Of a stretch of 64,000 bases of DNA, positions 26,718 to 36,090 are shown one piece after another. Within the stretch, counting starts at the first letter, position 1. Every line of letters begins with the position of its first letter. Below the pieces are notes generated by a model. It was not told the origin of the DNA. It worked only from the letters and a program-made list of their open reading frames with translations, and did no database searches. The DNA comes from an uncultured Pseudomonadota bacterium (GTDB taxonomy: Bacteria; Bdellovibrionota_C; UBA2361; CALMIO01), in NCBI GenBank assembly GCA_937864035.1, contig CALMIO010000011.1, positions 77,957 to 141,956 of the forward strand. Reading direction: 5' to 3'. The translations under genes and the position numbers were made by a program.

Positions 26718-27644
26718 ATGCTTGAGCAAGTTGATGTTTTAGATAAAGGTTTCGTTCGTTTAGTTGATATGATGGGCAGTGACGAAGCAATTGTCCAAGC
26801 GGCGCGAGTATCCTACGGCAAGGGAACCAAGAAGGTTTCCGAGGACGAAGGATTGATTCGTTATCTTTTGCGACATTCGCACACAACCCCCTTTGAGATG
26901 GTGCAATTTAAGTTTCACATCAAACTCCCAATATTTGTCGTGCGCCAATGGCATCGCCACCGGATGTGGTCATATAACGAGTACTCAGGACGCTATTCCG
27001 AGATGAAAGATGAATTTTACGTTCCACAAGATCAGCACTTTACAAAACAAAACCCCACCAATAAGCAAGGAGGTACGGATGAAGCAATTCCCACCGCTGG
27101 CAAGCTAAGCTGGTCGGAATTATTCGCCGAGCAACAACAAAAATCCCGCCAAGATTATGAAAATTTCTTGACAACTGGAGTCAGAAGAGAACTAGCTCGT
27201 GTCAATTTACCACTAGCTCAATATACCGAGATGTACGCCAGCGTCGATCTACACAACCTTTTTCATTTTCTCAGGTTGCGACTTGATAGCCACGCTCAGT
27301 ACGAAATTCGAGTGTACGCAGAAGCAATTTCGCGGCTAATCGCGCCAAGAGTCCCGATAGCCTATCGCGCCTTCGAAGATTACGTTTTGGGTTCGGTAAA
27401 ATTTAGCGCTAAAGAATTAAAAATACTGCGCCAGCTGATTGGGCACGCCAGCGACATCAAAACTCAAGGCTCCGCAGCAATAAACGCGTATCTTTATCAG
27501 ATTGCGGAAGAAAATTTTTCCAACAAGCGCGAGCGAAGTGAGGCCATCGCAAAAATTCTTCCTTTACTTGAAGAAAGAGGCGATTTGCCATTAAACACCA
27601 ATCAAGAGGAGTCTCTTGGAGAGAACGGCTCCGCCGCCATTTAA
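26718..27644 (+). CDS. thyX: Flavin-dependent thymidylate synthase
   Basis: Makes dTMP from dUMP using methylene-THF and NADPH/FAD. The signature RHRMWSYNEYSGRYS (RHRxxSxNExSxRY) is intact near 82-96 counted from ATG 26718, preceded by RQWH. LRHSHTTPFEMVQFKFHIKL binds flavin/substrate, and LRLDSHAQYEIRVYAEAISR near 205 is the dUMP arginine region. Length 308 is longer than bacterial ThyX of 220-250 because of a C-terminal helical extension (about 240-308), as seen in some lineages. The frame opens 14 codons earlier but the promoter position argues for 26718. No classical thyA is seen in the window. Confidence 0.94.
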   Translation: MLEQVDVLDKGFVRLVDMMGSDEAIVQAARVSYGKGTKKVSEDEGLIRYLLRHSHTTPFEMVQFKFHIKLPIFVVRQWHRHRMWSYNEYSGRYSEMKDEFYVPQDQHFTKQNPTNKQGGTDEAIPTAGKLSWSELFAEQQQKSRQDYENFLTTGVRRELARVNLPLAQYTEMYASVDLHNLFHFLRLRLDSHAQYEIRVYAEAISRLIAPRVPIAYRAFEDYVLGSVKFSAKELKILRQLIGHASDIKTQGSAAINAYLYQIAEENFSNKRERSEAIAKILPLLEERGDLPLNTNQEESLGENGSAAI

Positions 27645-27810
27645 CGCCATTAGGAAAAAATTTTGATAAAAAACGAGAAGGTAACTACTCGCTTAATTGA
27701 ATCTGATTTGACTAGTATTATTTAATATCTGTACGAATTCGCTCGCCTCGACAAGGCACGCCACGAATTTTTTTTGATGATTACCAAAAAATAACCTGCT
27801 TATCTCACCA

Positions 27811-28905
27811 CTAATGAACAAGATCTGATCTTTTCGCCGCCGACACCAATTGCCCACAAGCAGCCGCAATATCACCACCCTTAGACCAACGCACAGTAGT
27901 AACAATGCCCATCATGCTCAAAGTTTTCTGCCATTCCGACACCTTCGAAGCGCTAGGTGGTTCAAAGCCAAGCCCGCCATTAGAATTGTAAGGAATTAGA
28001 TTTAACTTGACAGGCAATCCATTTAGCAGCTCCGGCAAACGATTCAGATCTTCCTCTCTATCATTGACTCCCGCTAACATAACATATTCAAAAGTTATGG
28101 TTTTACGTTTTCCTAACGGCAAGCCGCGCACCAACTCGAGCAAGGCATTAAGATTATATCTTTTATTAACTGGCATAATTTTTGACCGCACCTCATCATC
28201 GGTCGCGTTTAGAGAAACAGCCAGATTAGCTCCAAGAGATTCATCAAAAAATCTCTTAATCTCTGGCAACAATCCCGAAGTAGAAACAGTAATTTTACGA
28301 GGTCCTATATCAAAGGCATAAGGTGAATTTAAAATTAAAAGAGCTCTTTTCAGGTTTTCAAAATTATGGAGAGGTTCCCCCATCCCCATAAAAACTATAT
28401 TCGAAAAAGAATCCCCAAATTGACGGCTATCTTCGGCAACTGCCAGAAGTTGTCTAATAATCTGCGACTCGCTCAGGTGAGCCACAAAACCCATTGTCCC
28501 AGTCATGCAGAAAGCACAAGCCATCCCGCAACCAACTTGAGAAGAAAGGCAGAGAGTCATGCGGCGCGGCTGTTTGATCATTACCGCTTCCACCAAAGCC
28601 CTGCCCCCAACCCCGGCAGACACAGTCCTTTTGGCCACAAATTCACCAAGATCAATCAGATATTTTCGAGTTCCATCAAGGCTAATTTTTCGTTCAACAA
28701 TTTTTGCCTCCGAAAAACAGATCTCATCTTGAAGTTTTTCGCGAAGCTCCCTAGAAATGTTGGTCATTCCATCAAAGTCTCTTCTGCCCTTTTTATAAAC
28801 CCACTCTAATAGCTGATGAGCGCGGTAGCTAGGCTCTCCATAACGATCTTGAAGAAGGTGAGCTAAATCAACTGGTGTTAAGGAGAAAAAATCAACGGGC
28901 GACAT
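27811..28905 (-). CDS. rlmN: 23S rRNA (adenine2503-C2)-methyltransferase
   Basis: Radical-SAM enzyme that methylates A2503 of 23S rRNA and A37 of some tRNAs. Radical-SAM cysteines lie in VGCGMACAFCMTG (CxxxCxxC) near 126-138. KQPRRMTLCLSSQ precedes them, IVFMGMGEPLHNFENL (GEP motif) near 170 follows, and the C-terminal PYNSNGGLGFEPPS and VRWSKGGDIAAACGQL carry the mechanistic Cys of the CGQL motif. Length 364 is normal. It is encoded 39 nt after ndk on the same strand, probably co-transcribed. Confidence 0.96.
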   Translation of the reverse strand: MSPVDFFSLTPVDLAHLLQDRYGEPSYRAHQLLEWVYKKGRRDFDGMTNISRELREKLQDEICFSEAKIVERKISLDGTRKYLIDLGEFVAKRTVSAGVGGRALVEAVMIKQPRRMTLCLSSQVGCGMACAFCMTGTMGFVAHLSESQIIRQLLAVAEDSRQFGDSFSNIVFMGMGEPLHNFENLKRALLILNSPYAFDIGPRKITVSTSGLLPEIKRFFDESLGANLAVSLNATDDEVRSKIMPVNKRYNLNALLELVRGLPLGKRKTITFEYVMLAGVNDREEDLNRLPELLNGLPVKLNLIPYNSNGGLGFEPPSASKVSEWQKTLSMMGIVTTVRWSKGGDIAAACGQLVSAAKRSDLVH

Positions 28906-28944
28906 AAAACATTAAGAGCCAAGATGGCTTTTTACCGGCTTTAA

Positions 28945-29355
28945 TTAACTAGCCAGCTTTGGAAAGAAAAAAGCGATCTCTTTAGTAGCATTCTCCGGAG
29001 AGTCTGACCCATGAACAGCGTTTTCCATAAGACTTAAGGCAAATTCGGCTCGAATCGTTCCTGGCTCGGCATTTTTATAATTTGTCGCTCCCATCACCTT
29101 ACGGCTTAAGGCAACGGCATCCTCTCCCTCAAGCGCAAAAACAAAAATCGGACCTGTGCACATGTAATCAACCAGCTCTCGAAAAAAAGGTCTATCCTTA
29201 TGAACGGCATAAAACTCGGCCGCCCTATCAGGAGTAAAATGAGTTACCTGTGCCGCCACAACCCGCAAACCAGCAGATTCAAACTTTGTTATAATTTTCC
29301 CGATGATATTACGCTTGGTTGCATCGGGCTTTATAATGCTTAATGTGCGCTCCAT
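28945..29355 (-). CDS. ndk: Nucleoside diphosphate kinase
   Basis: Balances NTP/dNTP pools by phosphate transfer through a phosphohistidine. [20 protein letters not shown] is the standard start, so ATG 29355 is preferred over the TTG two codons earlier. [14 protein letters not shown], the Kpn-loop region, [20 protein letters not shown], and [20 protein letters not shown] with active-site His are all present. About 136 residues, with a slightly shortened C-terminus. AGGA lies 6-7 nt before the ATG. It is followed by rlmN. Confidence 0.96.
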   Translation of the reverse strand: MERTLSIIKPDATKRNIIGKIITKFESAGLRVVAAQVTHFTPDRAAEFYAVHKDRPFFRELVDYMCTGPIFVFALEGEDAVALSRKVMGATNYKNAEPGTIRAEFALSLMENAVHGSDSPENATKEIAFFFPKLAS

Positions 29356-29615
29356 AACCAATCCTAAAATCTATGAAAATAATAAATGATTATCTTACCT
29401 AAAGTAACCGATCAGTAGATATAACTCAAGCGTCGCCAAAAAGAGGATGATCTTAGTTTTTTACATCTTACTAATGCCCCTTCTAAAGGCAATAAGAGTA
29501 GCTTTAAAAACTATCAGCTGAAAAACATCTTGCTAAAAGAGCCGACTACGCCTCACAATTTAGAGAATCAAGATTTTTCTGTTTATCTAACTGGCAAAAA
29601 GGAGTTTAAGTAAAG

Positions 29616-30866
29616 ATGAGGTTTAAAAATTTAACTACTTTTTTAGCGATTGCGGCTGTAGCAGTTTGCCTTTTGAGAGCAACTCAAGTATTTGCCATAT
29701 CAATCGACGATTTTAACGGTTCTCAATTTACTATTGCCAATTCTAGCTCCCCATACGACTCAAACGCAGGCAATTTTAGTGAAACGATTGGGGGCGCCCG
29801 CACAGTTGAAGTTTTTCACACTGGTGGTCCTTCAAATATTACCGCCTACACATCTGGTGGTGTTTATTCGCACTCACAGAACGCATCAACAACTGGCATC
29901 TCGATCCTTACTTGGGATGGTGACACTAACGTAACTTCTATTAACCACACAGGTCTTGGCGGAATCGATCTTTTAGAGGATGGAGGAACAAAATTTATCT
30001 TTAAAGCGGCTTTTGATTATGCTAATAACGGTCCAATCGAAATTATTCTCAGAGTTTATGAAAACATCAACCGTTGGTCATTTAAAGCAATTACCCTGAA
30101 TGCGGCAAGCAGTGATTTAACAATCGAAATTCCATTTACTGATCTTCTCAAGGGTGACGTAGCAGTTGCTCCGGCTAATTTAAACCAGGTAGGAGCCATT
30201 CAACTCTATATTATTGGTTCAACAGCCGCCTCCGATCTGGAGCTCAGAAGTTTTAGAACGGATGGAGAATGCGCCGCGGTTTATCCGGGCACCGGCGGCA
30301 AAGCCTATGATGCCTGCGGCGTTTGCGGCGGTGACGGAGAAAGTTGCAAGGATTGTAAAGGAATACATTTTGGAACTGCTAAAGTTGATCGCTGTGGAGT
30401 ATGTGATGGTGATGGTCAATCTTGCTTGCAATGCACTACCCAAGATATCCGCATGACTCAATTTTTGTTAGATGGAGTCGCAAAAGAACAAGAAAGAGTC
30501 ATTGCAAACGCCATCAAGAGATTAAGGAAAACAAAAATAAATCGCAAAACATCGATTGCGCTTGCAAAAATCGCTGTGCGAGCAAATCAACTCCAAGTTA
30601 GAAATTGGATTATTAGTTGGACAATTCCAAGTTTTCCAACAACCTGCGCTAATGCTAATTTTTGCGCAACCACCTCTCATGCCAATTACTTGGATGAATA
30701 TCGCCAACATTCTAGCGAGCTACGCGACATGGCGTTGGAAGTAGCTAAAATGTTACGCTCGAGAAAACTAACCCATAATAGCACGGTTAAGGCTGCTCAA
30801 AAATGGCATCAGGAAAGCCTAAAATTATCATATCAAGTACCACTAACAACAACAGTTTGCACTTAA
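29616..30866 (+). CDS. Secreted protein with CGVCGGDG cysteine motifs
   Basis: A 416-residue exported protein of unknown function. Signal peptide residues 1-27 (cut after VFA). Residues 30-205 form a beta-rich domain full of Asn, Ser, Thr and Gly. Residues about 210-273 hold a Cys cluster: DACGVCGGDGESC, CKDC, then DRCGVCDGDGQSC and LQC, a repeat otherwise known from extracellular proteins such as the ADAMTS Cys-rich segment. Residues 275-416 are helical and basic with three further Cys. GGAG precedes the ATG. The Cys repeats suggest disulfide-rich or metal-binding linkers; adhesion is one possibility. It stands alone with no obvious partner gene. Confidence 0.75.
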   Translation: MRFKNLTTFLAIAAVAVCLLRATQVFAISIDDFNGSQFTIANSSSPYDSNAGNFSETIGGARTVEVFHTGGPSNITAYTSGGVYSHSQNASTTGISILTWDGDTNVTSINHTGLGGIDLLEDGGTKFIFKAAFDYANNGPIEIILRVYENINRWSFKAITLNAASSDLTIEIPFTDLLKGDVAVAPANLNQVGAIQLYIIGSTAASDLELRSFRTDGECAAVYPGTGGKAYDACGVCGGDGESCKDCKGIHFGTAKVDRCGVCDGDGQSCLQCTTQDIRMTQFLLDGVAKEQERVIANAIKRLRKTKINRKTSIALAKIAVRANQLQVRNWIISWTIPSFPTTCANANFCATTSHANYLDEYRQHSSELRDMALEVAKMLRSRKLTHNSTVKAAQKWHQESLKLSYQVPLTTTVCT

Positions 30867-30989
30867 ATAAAAAAATATTGGGGACGCGATTTAAATAAAG
30901 CGCGCCACATAATTAAAAGCGAGATCCTGTTAAGGTTATTGCTCTGTTAGTTAGGCAAAAACTTGTTGTTCGCATAGAATACAAGAAGT

Positions 30990-31652
30990 TTAAGCCGCTA
31001 TTTTTCTCGATCTTTTGCCATCATCTTTATATTCGGCATAAAACTTCTCAAGCTTTTCTCTCAGAAGCAGGCGCGCCCTGTGAAGCCGAGATTTCACTGC
31101 CGGCAGTGTTACATCCAAAACTTTAGCCGTTTGATCGTTTGAAAGTCCATCAACATCGCGGAGTAAAAAAACGGTTCGGTATTCCTCCGGTAATTCGGCT
31201 ATCGCTCTTTCTAGCTCCTCTCTTAGCTCGTAGCGCACCGAATATCTCTCAATCTCTCTAGCAAAACTCTCGGCAAGCTCGCTTCTTTCTATAATATTAG
31301 GATTAAACTCATCTGTACAACCACTACCTTGGCGACGTTTCTTACGAAGCAACATAAACGAACTATTAGCGGCGACGCGATAGAGCCAACTTGAAAAAGC
31401 AGAGCGTCCCGCGAAACGATCTGCTTTGCGATAAATGGTCACGAAAACATCTTGCACAACTTCATCCGTGTCATCTTCATTACGGGTTATTTTAAAGGCA
31501 AGATTTTTAACCTTATTGACATAACGCTCCATCAGAGCGTTAAAACTTGCTTGATCTCCATTTAGGATATTCTGAACAAGAGCATTATCATCCTTTTTAT
31601 CTAAGGAGATCTCTTCTATAACTTCTACTTTTCCCCTTCCCAATGCCCCCAT
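30990..31652 (-). CDS. ECF-type RNA polymerase sigma factor
   Basis: A 220-residue sigma-70 family member with only regions 2 and 4. Region 2: FNALMERYVNKVKNLAFKIT and DDTDEVVQDVFVTIYRKADR near 57-76. Region 4: AIAELPEEYRTVFLLRDVDG near 150-169 followed by the helix-turn-helix SNDQTAKVLDVTLPAVKSRL. A basic tail KRSRKIAA ends it. GGAGGG precedes ATG 31652 at ideal distance, one of the few strong ribosome-binding sites here. No anti-sigma gene is adjacent; the closest candidate in the window, at 62760-63803, is unlinked. Confidence 0.94.
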   Translation of the reverse strand: MGALGRGKVEVIEEISLDKKDDNALVQNILNGDQASFNALMERYVNKVKNLAFKITRNEDDTDEVVQDVFVTIYRKADRFAGRSAFSSWLYRVAANSSFMLLRKKRRQGSGCTDEFNPNIIERSELAESFAREIERYSVRYELREELERAIAELPEEYRTVFLLRDVDGLSNDQTAKVLDVTLPAVKSRLHRARLLLREKLEKFYAEYKDDGKRSRKIAA

Positions 31653-31988
31653 TTTACCCTCCGCAGTTTTTAAATTTTAAAACCCCCTCTTCACAAGTTC
31701 GATTCGAGCAGATCAAATTTTGCTCTATATAAATGTTGTACACTAAGATCTAGTCAGATTTGTCACAATTTTGTAAAAAATGTGTCGATTATAAACTGGT
31801 CACTCTTAGTGCGAGAAAATCCTAAGAAAAACAACTATTTATTTCATTAAATAAAGGTAGCTAGAAAGAATATTCACTTTAACTTAAGGCTTAAATTAGT
31901 CGCTCTAAGTGGCTTGTCTCAAAATAATCTTTCAAGCAGATTATTGCGGTCACGATATGGTGTCATAAATAAAAATATCTTGCCAAGC
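31653..31988. other. Intergenic stretch, no gene seen
   Basis: 336 bp between the sigma factor start and the ubiA stop, both on the minus strand. No supported frame. It should hold the sigma-factor promoter near its left end (TATATA around 31721 on the minus strand) and the end of the ubi transcript near its right end. No clear terminator hairpin was found. Confidence 0.4.
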
Positions 31989-32828
31989 TTAAAGACTGCT
32001 CAGAACACCAAACATTATGACTACGCTAGCAAGACCGTTTGTTAAGGTAAAATTTATTTTAGGCGACAAATGTTGCGCGCTAATCAAAAAAGCAAAAATC
32101 GCGACCGCCAAAAAGTAATATTGATTAAGAAAAAAAATTTTTCCAACCACTATCAACGAAGCGGTCGCTAGCACATGAAAAAAAATTGCTATCAGACGAC
32201 TAACTCTCTCACCATAATAAGCTGGCAAAGAATGCAATCCGACACTGCGATCAAATTCCAAATCAACTAAAGCATAAATAATATCAAAACCAGCAACCCA
32301 AAAAATTATTGCCAATGCCAAACTTAAAAATCTCAAATCAAACTGTGCGCTCAGGGCATAAACCGCCCCCAAGGGAGCCAATGACAAGGCTATCCCCAAA
32401 ATTAAATGAGAAAAACGAGTGAACCTTTTAGAATAAGAGTAACCTAGAAGAACAAGTAGAACTGGAGGAGCTAACCATAAACAGTGCGCGCCCAAACCCC
32501 AAGCTGACAAGATAAAAATTATTAAATTTATAAGAAAAAAAACAACTGCTCCAATAAGCGATATTTTATTTTTTGGCAATTCGCGAGAGAGTGTCCGAGG
32601 ATTAAGTTTGTCATATTTCAAATCAACAATCCGATTAAATGCCATTGAAGCGGCACGCGCCGAAACAACCGCCAGCACAATTAAGCCTATCTGCCAACTG
32701 CTGACAACTCGCTCTCTGGCAATGAGCGCCATCGCCGCGATCACAAAAGGCAGGGCAAAAATAGTATGAGAAAATCTTATCAGCGAACCATAACTATATA
32801 TCTTCGGAATCAAACTCATTCTTGCCAA
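31989..32828 (-). CDS. ubiA: UbiA-family prenyltransferase (4-hydroxybenzoate- or MqnP-like)
   Basis: Polytopic aromatic prenyltransferase of quinone synthesis, 279 residues with eight to nine helices. The two Asp-rich motifs are present: FNRIVDLKYDKLNPRT near 63-78 (NxxxDxxxD) and YALVDLEFDRSVGLHSLP near 184-201. The gene overlaps ubiX by 13 nt, and ubiX follows ubiE by 26 nt from its ATG, so the three form one operon. The set ubiA-ubiX-ubiE occurs in both ubiquinone and futalosine menaquinone pathways; the sequence alone does not decide. The accompanying EtfD-like Fe-S protein makes menaquinone the better guess. Confidence 0.9.
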   Translation of the reverse strand: MARMSLIPKIYSYGSLIRFSHTIFALPFVIAAMALIARERVVSSWQIGLIVLAVVSARAASMAFNRIVDLKYDKLNPRTLSRELPKNKISLIGAVVFFLINLIIFILSAWGLGAHCLWLAPPVLLVLLGYSYSKRFTRFSHLILGIALSLAPLGAVYALSAQFDLRFLSLALAIIFWVAGFDIIYALVDLEFDRSVGLHSLPAYYGERVSRLIAIFFHVLATASLIVVGKIFFLNQYYFLAVAIFAFLISAQHLSPKINFTLTNGLASVVIMFGVLSSL

Positions 32829-33436
32829 CGTCCGCTTAAAGTGTGCTCAATGCCAGCGGCATCCAGAATTTTTAAGGCCATCGCCAAAACTAACTCATCT
32901 ATATTTTTTGGCAGACTGTAAAAACCCGGCATTGCCGGCACAACAATGGCGCCGTTTTCAGCAAGCGTCAGCATGTTGCGAAGGTGCACCTGTGAAAGAG
33001 GCGTTTCGCGAGGAACCACAACTAGCCTACGCGATTCTTTCAGGGTGACATCCGCCGCCCGATGAATTAAATTTTGATTGATACCATTAGCTATACAAGC
33101 CAAAGTTGACATACTGCAGGGAACAACTATCATTCCCTCGAAAATAAAGGAGCCAGAAGCAACGCTTGCTCCCCAATCACGAGGATTAAGAAAAAAAACA
33201 TTGGAAAAATCTTCGCCAAGCAAATTCTTGGCGCTCAAAGATGAAGCAGACAATTTTATGTCGAGCTCTTCGGCCAAAACGCGATGCCCGGCTTCCGAGA
33301 CAATAACCATTACTTCACCAACATTTTTAGCGAGCTCTTTGATGGTTGCGATCGCATATTGCATTCCGCTAGCGCCGGTAACTCCGACAATCCACCTTGA
33401 ATTATTTTGTTTGCTTTTATTCACACCCTTTTCCAT
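32816..33436 (-). CDS. ubiX: Flavin prenyltransferase UbiX
   Basis: Prenylates FMN to the cofactor needed by UbiD-type decarboxylases in quinone synthesis. WIVGVTGASGMQYAIATIKE is the N-terminal flavin-binding loop. VVPCSMSTLACIANGI near 104-119, RAADVTLKESRRLVVVPRET near 126-145 and AMPGFYSLPKNIDELV are family blocks. ATG 33436 is preferred to the TTG three codons upstream. It starts 26 nt after ubiE and overlaps ubiA by 13 nt. No ubiD-like gene lies in the window. Confidence 0.93.
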   Translation of the reverse strand: MEKGVNKSKQNNSRWIVGVTGASGMQYAIATIKELAKNVGEVMVIVSEAGHRVLAEELDIKLSASSLSAKNLLGEDFSNVFFLNPRDWGASVASGSFIFEGMIVVPCSMSTLACIANGINQNLIHRAADVTLKESRRLVVVPRETPLSQVHLRNMLTLAENGAIVVPAMPGFYSLPKNIDELVLAMALKILDAAGIEHTLSGRWQE

Positions 33437-33462
33437 AATCAACAATAGACGGTCAGGCTATT

Positions 33463-34173
33463 TTAAATCGTTAATCCGTAAAGATAAACAGCTCCAAAAG
33501 TAAGCTTTTTATAAAAAAGCCTTCTAAAGCCAACTCCCTCGGCTAAATCAAGAAAATTTTCGGCCGCCGGAAAATCTCTAATACTCTCCTGTAAATATTC
33601 ATAAGCCGCTCCTTTTCCGGTAATCAAATGACCCAAGCGCGGCAATAACAACCGATTGTAAAAATCTAACGCCTTAGAAGTGAGGCTAAATTCAGAGCTA
33701 CTCCCAAACTCTAAGATCCGCAATTGCCCTCTCGGGCGAAGCACTCTCCGAATCTCTGTTAAACCTTTCTCAAGATTGTAAAAATTTCTAACTCCAAACG
33801 ATACCGTTACCAGATCGAAGGTCTCAGAAGCGAACGGCAAACTCAGGGCGTCGGCTTGGAGTAAGCTTGCTTTAGAGGCAACTACATCGCTCCGCCTTCT
33901 GGCAACCGCCAGCATCTCGGCGGTAAAATCTCCCCCTACAAGCAATCCTGTTGTTTTGCGGCTAAGAGGAAATAATAGATCTCCACTACCGCAACATAAA
34001 TCTAGTGTTTTTTCAAATTTACTCTGAGCCAAAGAATTGATAAGCTGAACGCGCCATCTTTTATCAAGACGAAAACTGAGAAGGCGGTTAGCGAGATCAT
34101 AGCGCTCCGCTATTTCAGCGAACATCTTCTTAATTTTAGCGGGCTCTCTCCCTTTTTGAAAGGATCTAAACAT
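33463..34173 (-). CDS. ubiE: Demethylmenaquinone/ubiquinone C-methyltransferase
   Basis: SAM-dependent C-methylation of the quinone ring, the last common step of ubiquinone and menaquinone synthesis. From ATG 34173 it begins MFRSFQKGREPAKIKKMFAE. IAERYDLANRLLSFRLDKRW is the family block, LDLCCGSGDLLFPLSRKT is SAM motif I, VSFGVRNFYNLEKGLTEIRR and RILEFG complete the fold. The family tail normally holds GDAY; here VYLYGLTI ends the protein. The longer frame from 34251 would run into the divergent gene. It heads the ubiE-ubiX-ubiA operon. Confidence 0.93.
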   Translation of the reverse strand: MFRSFQKGREPAKIKKMFAEIAERYDLANRLLSFRLDKRWRVQLINSLAQSKFEKTLDLCCGSGDLLFPLSRKTTGLLVGGDFTAEMLAVARRRSDVVASKASLLQADALSLPFASETFDLVTVSFGVRNFYNLEKGLTEIRRVLRPRGQLRILEFGSSSEFSLTSKALDFYNRLLLPRLGHLITGKGAAYEYLQESIRDFPAAENFLDLAEGVGFRRLFYKKLTFGAVYLYGLTI

Positions 34174-35069
34174 TGATTTTAGCTTTTTTTGAATTAATCT
34201 TCTCTTTGATATATGGGTTATCTTTTTTTGGATACGCGCCCATAACAGCAAACAACAATCTGACTTTACTGACTATCATAATCTATCTTATTACGACTAT
34301 CATCGCATATCAATTTCTCTTATCAACTCTGGCAAACAAGAAGAGCGATCACCATAAATCTTCCACCCTGAAAACAATACTTCACAATCTGCTGCTCATC
34401 GCCGCTGTTTTAATAACCCTGTGCTCCCTAAGTTTACTGCGCTTAAAAATTGAACCGGCTGATTTCGTGATGTTACTGATTTATTTATCACTCGGCAGTG
34501 TCTGTCATTTGGCCATATCAAAAAAGAACCTTTCTCTTTTGTTCTTAGCCGCAACTACTGCAACCTCAATTCTGACCTATTTCTTTTTAAGTTTATTTTT
34601 GGATGCATATTCATTAACCGGTCTGATCTTGGCTATTTCTCACGGCATAGCTTTTAGCGGCTTAACATTGATTCGAGCAATAAGACTTAAACAAATTAAA
34701 CCGTTTGGTATCAGCAAAGTAATCAAACTAGCAAAAACCCAAGAACAACCGGAAAAGACATATAGATTAAAATCGCTAACGCGAGGATACTCTCTATTAG
34801 AGAGAAATTGTCGGCGAGAATTTCACGTAACTATTCTCTACGGAGCATCTCTTGTATGCCCATCCTTTTTCATAATTCTACTAGGCGCCACAAAATTTCT
34901 GCCGCAACAATATTTAATTATCTTCCCTGTTTTTATACTCTCTTTAATAGCTCTACGAAAAATTAACGAGATTGATAATGACTATTTAGCGACCAACATT
35001 AGCCTCTTACACTATGGCATCTATTTATTTTTTATTGCTACAATAGCGATATTAGGCTTTTACAATTAG
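34173..35069 (+). CDS. Polytopic membrane protein of unknown function
   Basis: About 290-298 residues with some eight hydrophobic helices. TTG at 34173 or TTG at 34206 are the only early starts, so the exact N-terminus is uncertain. If 34173 is used, the start codon touches the start codon of divergent ubiE. A charged central loop (ISKVIKLAKTQEQPEKTYRL) separates two helix groups. No family motif is recognised. The neighbours are quinone genes on one side and a TPR protein 17 nt downstream, with which it is probably co-transcribed. Confidence 0.6.
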   Translation: MILAFFELIFSLIYGLSFFGYAPITANNNLTLLTIIIYLITTIIAYQFLLSTLANKKSDHHKSSTLKTILHNLLLIAAVLITLCSLSLLRLKIEPADFVMLLIYLSLGSVCHLAISKKNLSLLFLAATTATSILTYFFLSLFLDAYSLTGLILAISHGIAFSGLTLIRAIRLKQIKPFGISKVIKLAKTQEQPEKTYRLKSLTRGYSLLERNCRREFHVTILYGASLVCPSFFIILLGATKFLPQQYLIIFPVFILSLIALRKINEIDNDYLATNISLLHYGIYLFFIATIAILGFYN

Positions 35070-35086
35070 CAAAAAGATATTTATTT

Positions 35087-35947
35087 ATGAAACAACTTAT
35101 AAGTAGGCTTAACTACCACGCGAATATTATAGCTCTTGTTGGATTGCTAATGTCGATCATTGCAGCCGTCCCGAATCCTTGTTTTCCCCAGCCACAGCAA
35201 GCGTCCGGCAAGCAAAAGAAATATGCTCCGGCTAATATGATTGGTAGTAAAGAATCAATGATAAAAAATGAAGAGGGGGTAAAATTGCTAGTTGCTGGCA
35301 AAACAGATCAAGCGCAAGCGCTCTTTGAAGAAGCTTTAAAAATAGATCCGGGTAATTTAACGGCTGTTTTTAATCTCTCTGGGGCTTACACATTCAACAA
35401 ACAACTTGAACGGGCACGAGATCTACTTGAGCGTTATCTAAAAATAGTCAAAGATGACCCGGGTCTTTATATTCGATTAGCCGACGCTTATCTAGGATTA
35501 AAAAATACCGATCAAGCTATAAAAAATTATGAAAAGGCGGCTGCTTTAGAGCCTAATTATCCAGGCCTTGCAAACAAACTCGGCACAGCTTACATGTTAA
35601 CTAAAAATCTCAAAAAAGCTGAGAGTTCGTTTGCCAAAGCTGTTGAGCTCGAGCCCAAAAATGTCGGCGCAATCAACAATTACGCCAATGTTTTAATCGG
35701 AAATGGGAAACTTGACAAAGCTCTGGACATAGCTAAACGCGGCATTCAAGTGCAACCATCGAAAGAGCTTTACAAAACGCTAGGCGCGGCTTACGAGTTG
35801 AAAGGAGATCTAAAAAACGCTCTTGTTTCCCTCAAGGGCGCGCTTGATCTGGCCGGAGGAGAGAAAAAAGATCCTCAGCTGACAAAAAAAATCAGCGAGC
35901 TTGAAAAAATATTAGAGAAAAAATCTTTGGCTCAGGCAAAAAAATAA
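35087..35947 (+). CDS. Exported TPR-repeat protein
   Basis: A 286-residue periplasmic or membrane-anchored protein: hydrophobic signal or anchor about residues 12-30, a short linker, then tetratricopeptide repeats from about 63 to 265. Typical units are GKTDQAQALFEEALKIDPGN, KNTDQAIKNYEKAAALEPNY and KNLKKAESSFAKAVELEPKN, giving five to six repeats. The C-terminus is Lys-rich. TPRs mediate protein-protein contacts; the partner is not evident. It follows the membrane protein by 17 nt and is followed by a bidirectional-looking terminator and an IS3 remnant. Confidence 0.88.
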   Translation: MKQLISRLNYHANIIALVGLLMSIIAAVPNPCFPQPQQASGKQKKYAPANMIGSKESMIKNEEGVKLLVAGKTDQAQALFEEALKIDPGNLTAVFNLSGAYTFNKQLERARDLLERYLKIVKDDPGLYIRLADAYLGLKNTDQAIKNYEKAAALEPNYPGLANKLGTAYMLTKNLKKAESSFAKAVELEPKNVGAINNYANVLIGNGKLDKALDIAKRGIQVQPSKELYKTLGAAYELKGDLKNALVSLKGALDLAGGEKKDPQLTKKISELEKILEKKSLAQAKK

Positions 35948-36016
35948 AAAAACGTTCAGAATTCTTTTAATAGAACATTTTTACGAGCATCATATTAAAA
36001 TAAAATTGAGAATAGC

Positions 36017-36046
36017 AAAAAAAGTGGGCTTGCCATACTTTTTTTT
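36017..36046 (+). terminator. Intrinsic terminator after the TPR gene
   Basis: AAAAAAAGT pairs with ACTTTTTTT (9 bp) with an inner GG/CC pair, ending in eight Ts. It lies 70 nt after the TPR stop. The A tract on the left makes it potentially bidirectional. The IS3 remnant begins just beyond, as if the element inserted downstream of this terminator. Confidence 0.6.
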
Positions 36047-36090
36047 ACCCCCAATAAGGATGAAAGTGTTAATGTATAGGATTGGGAGGT

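Noticed and set aside
29440-29615. Open frame of about 60 codons with protein-like composition before the 29616 gene
   Set aside because: It has no start codon at its head (opens after TAA with CTC) and ends just before the real ATG; likely chance or leader sequence.
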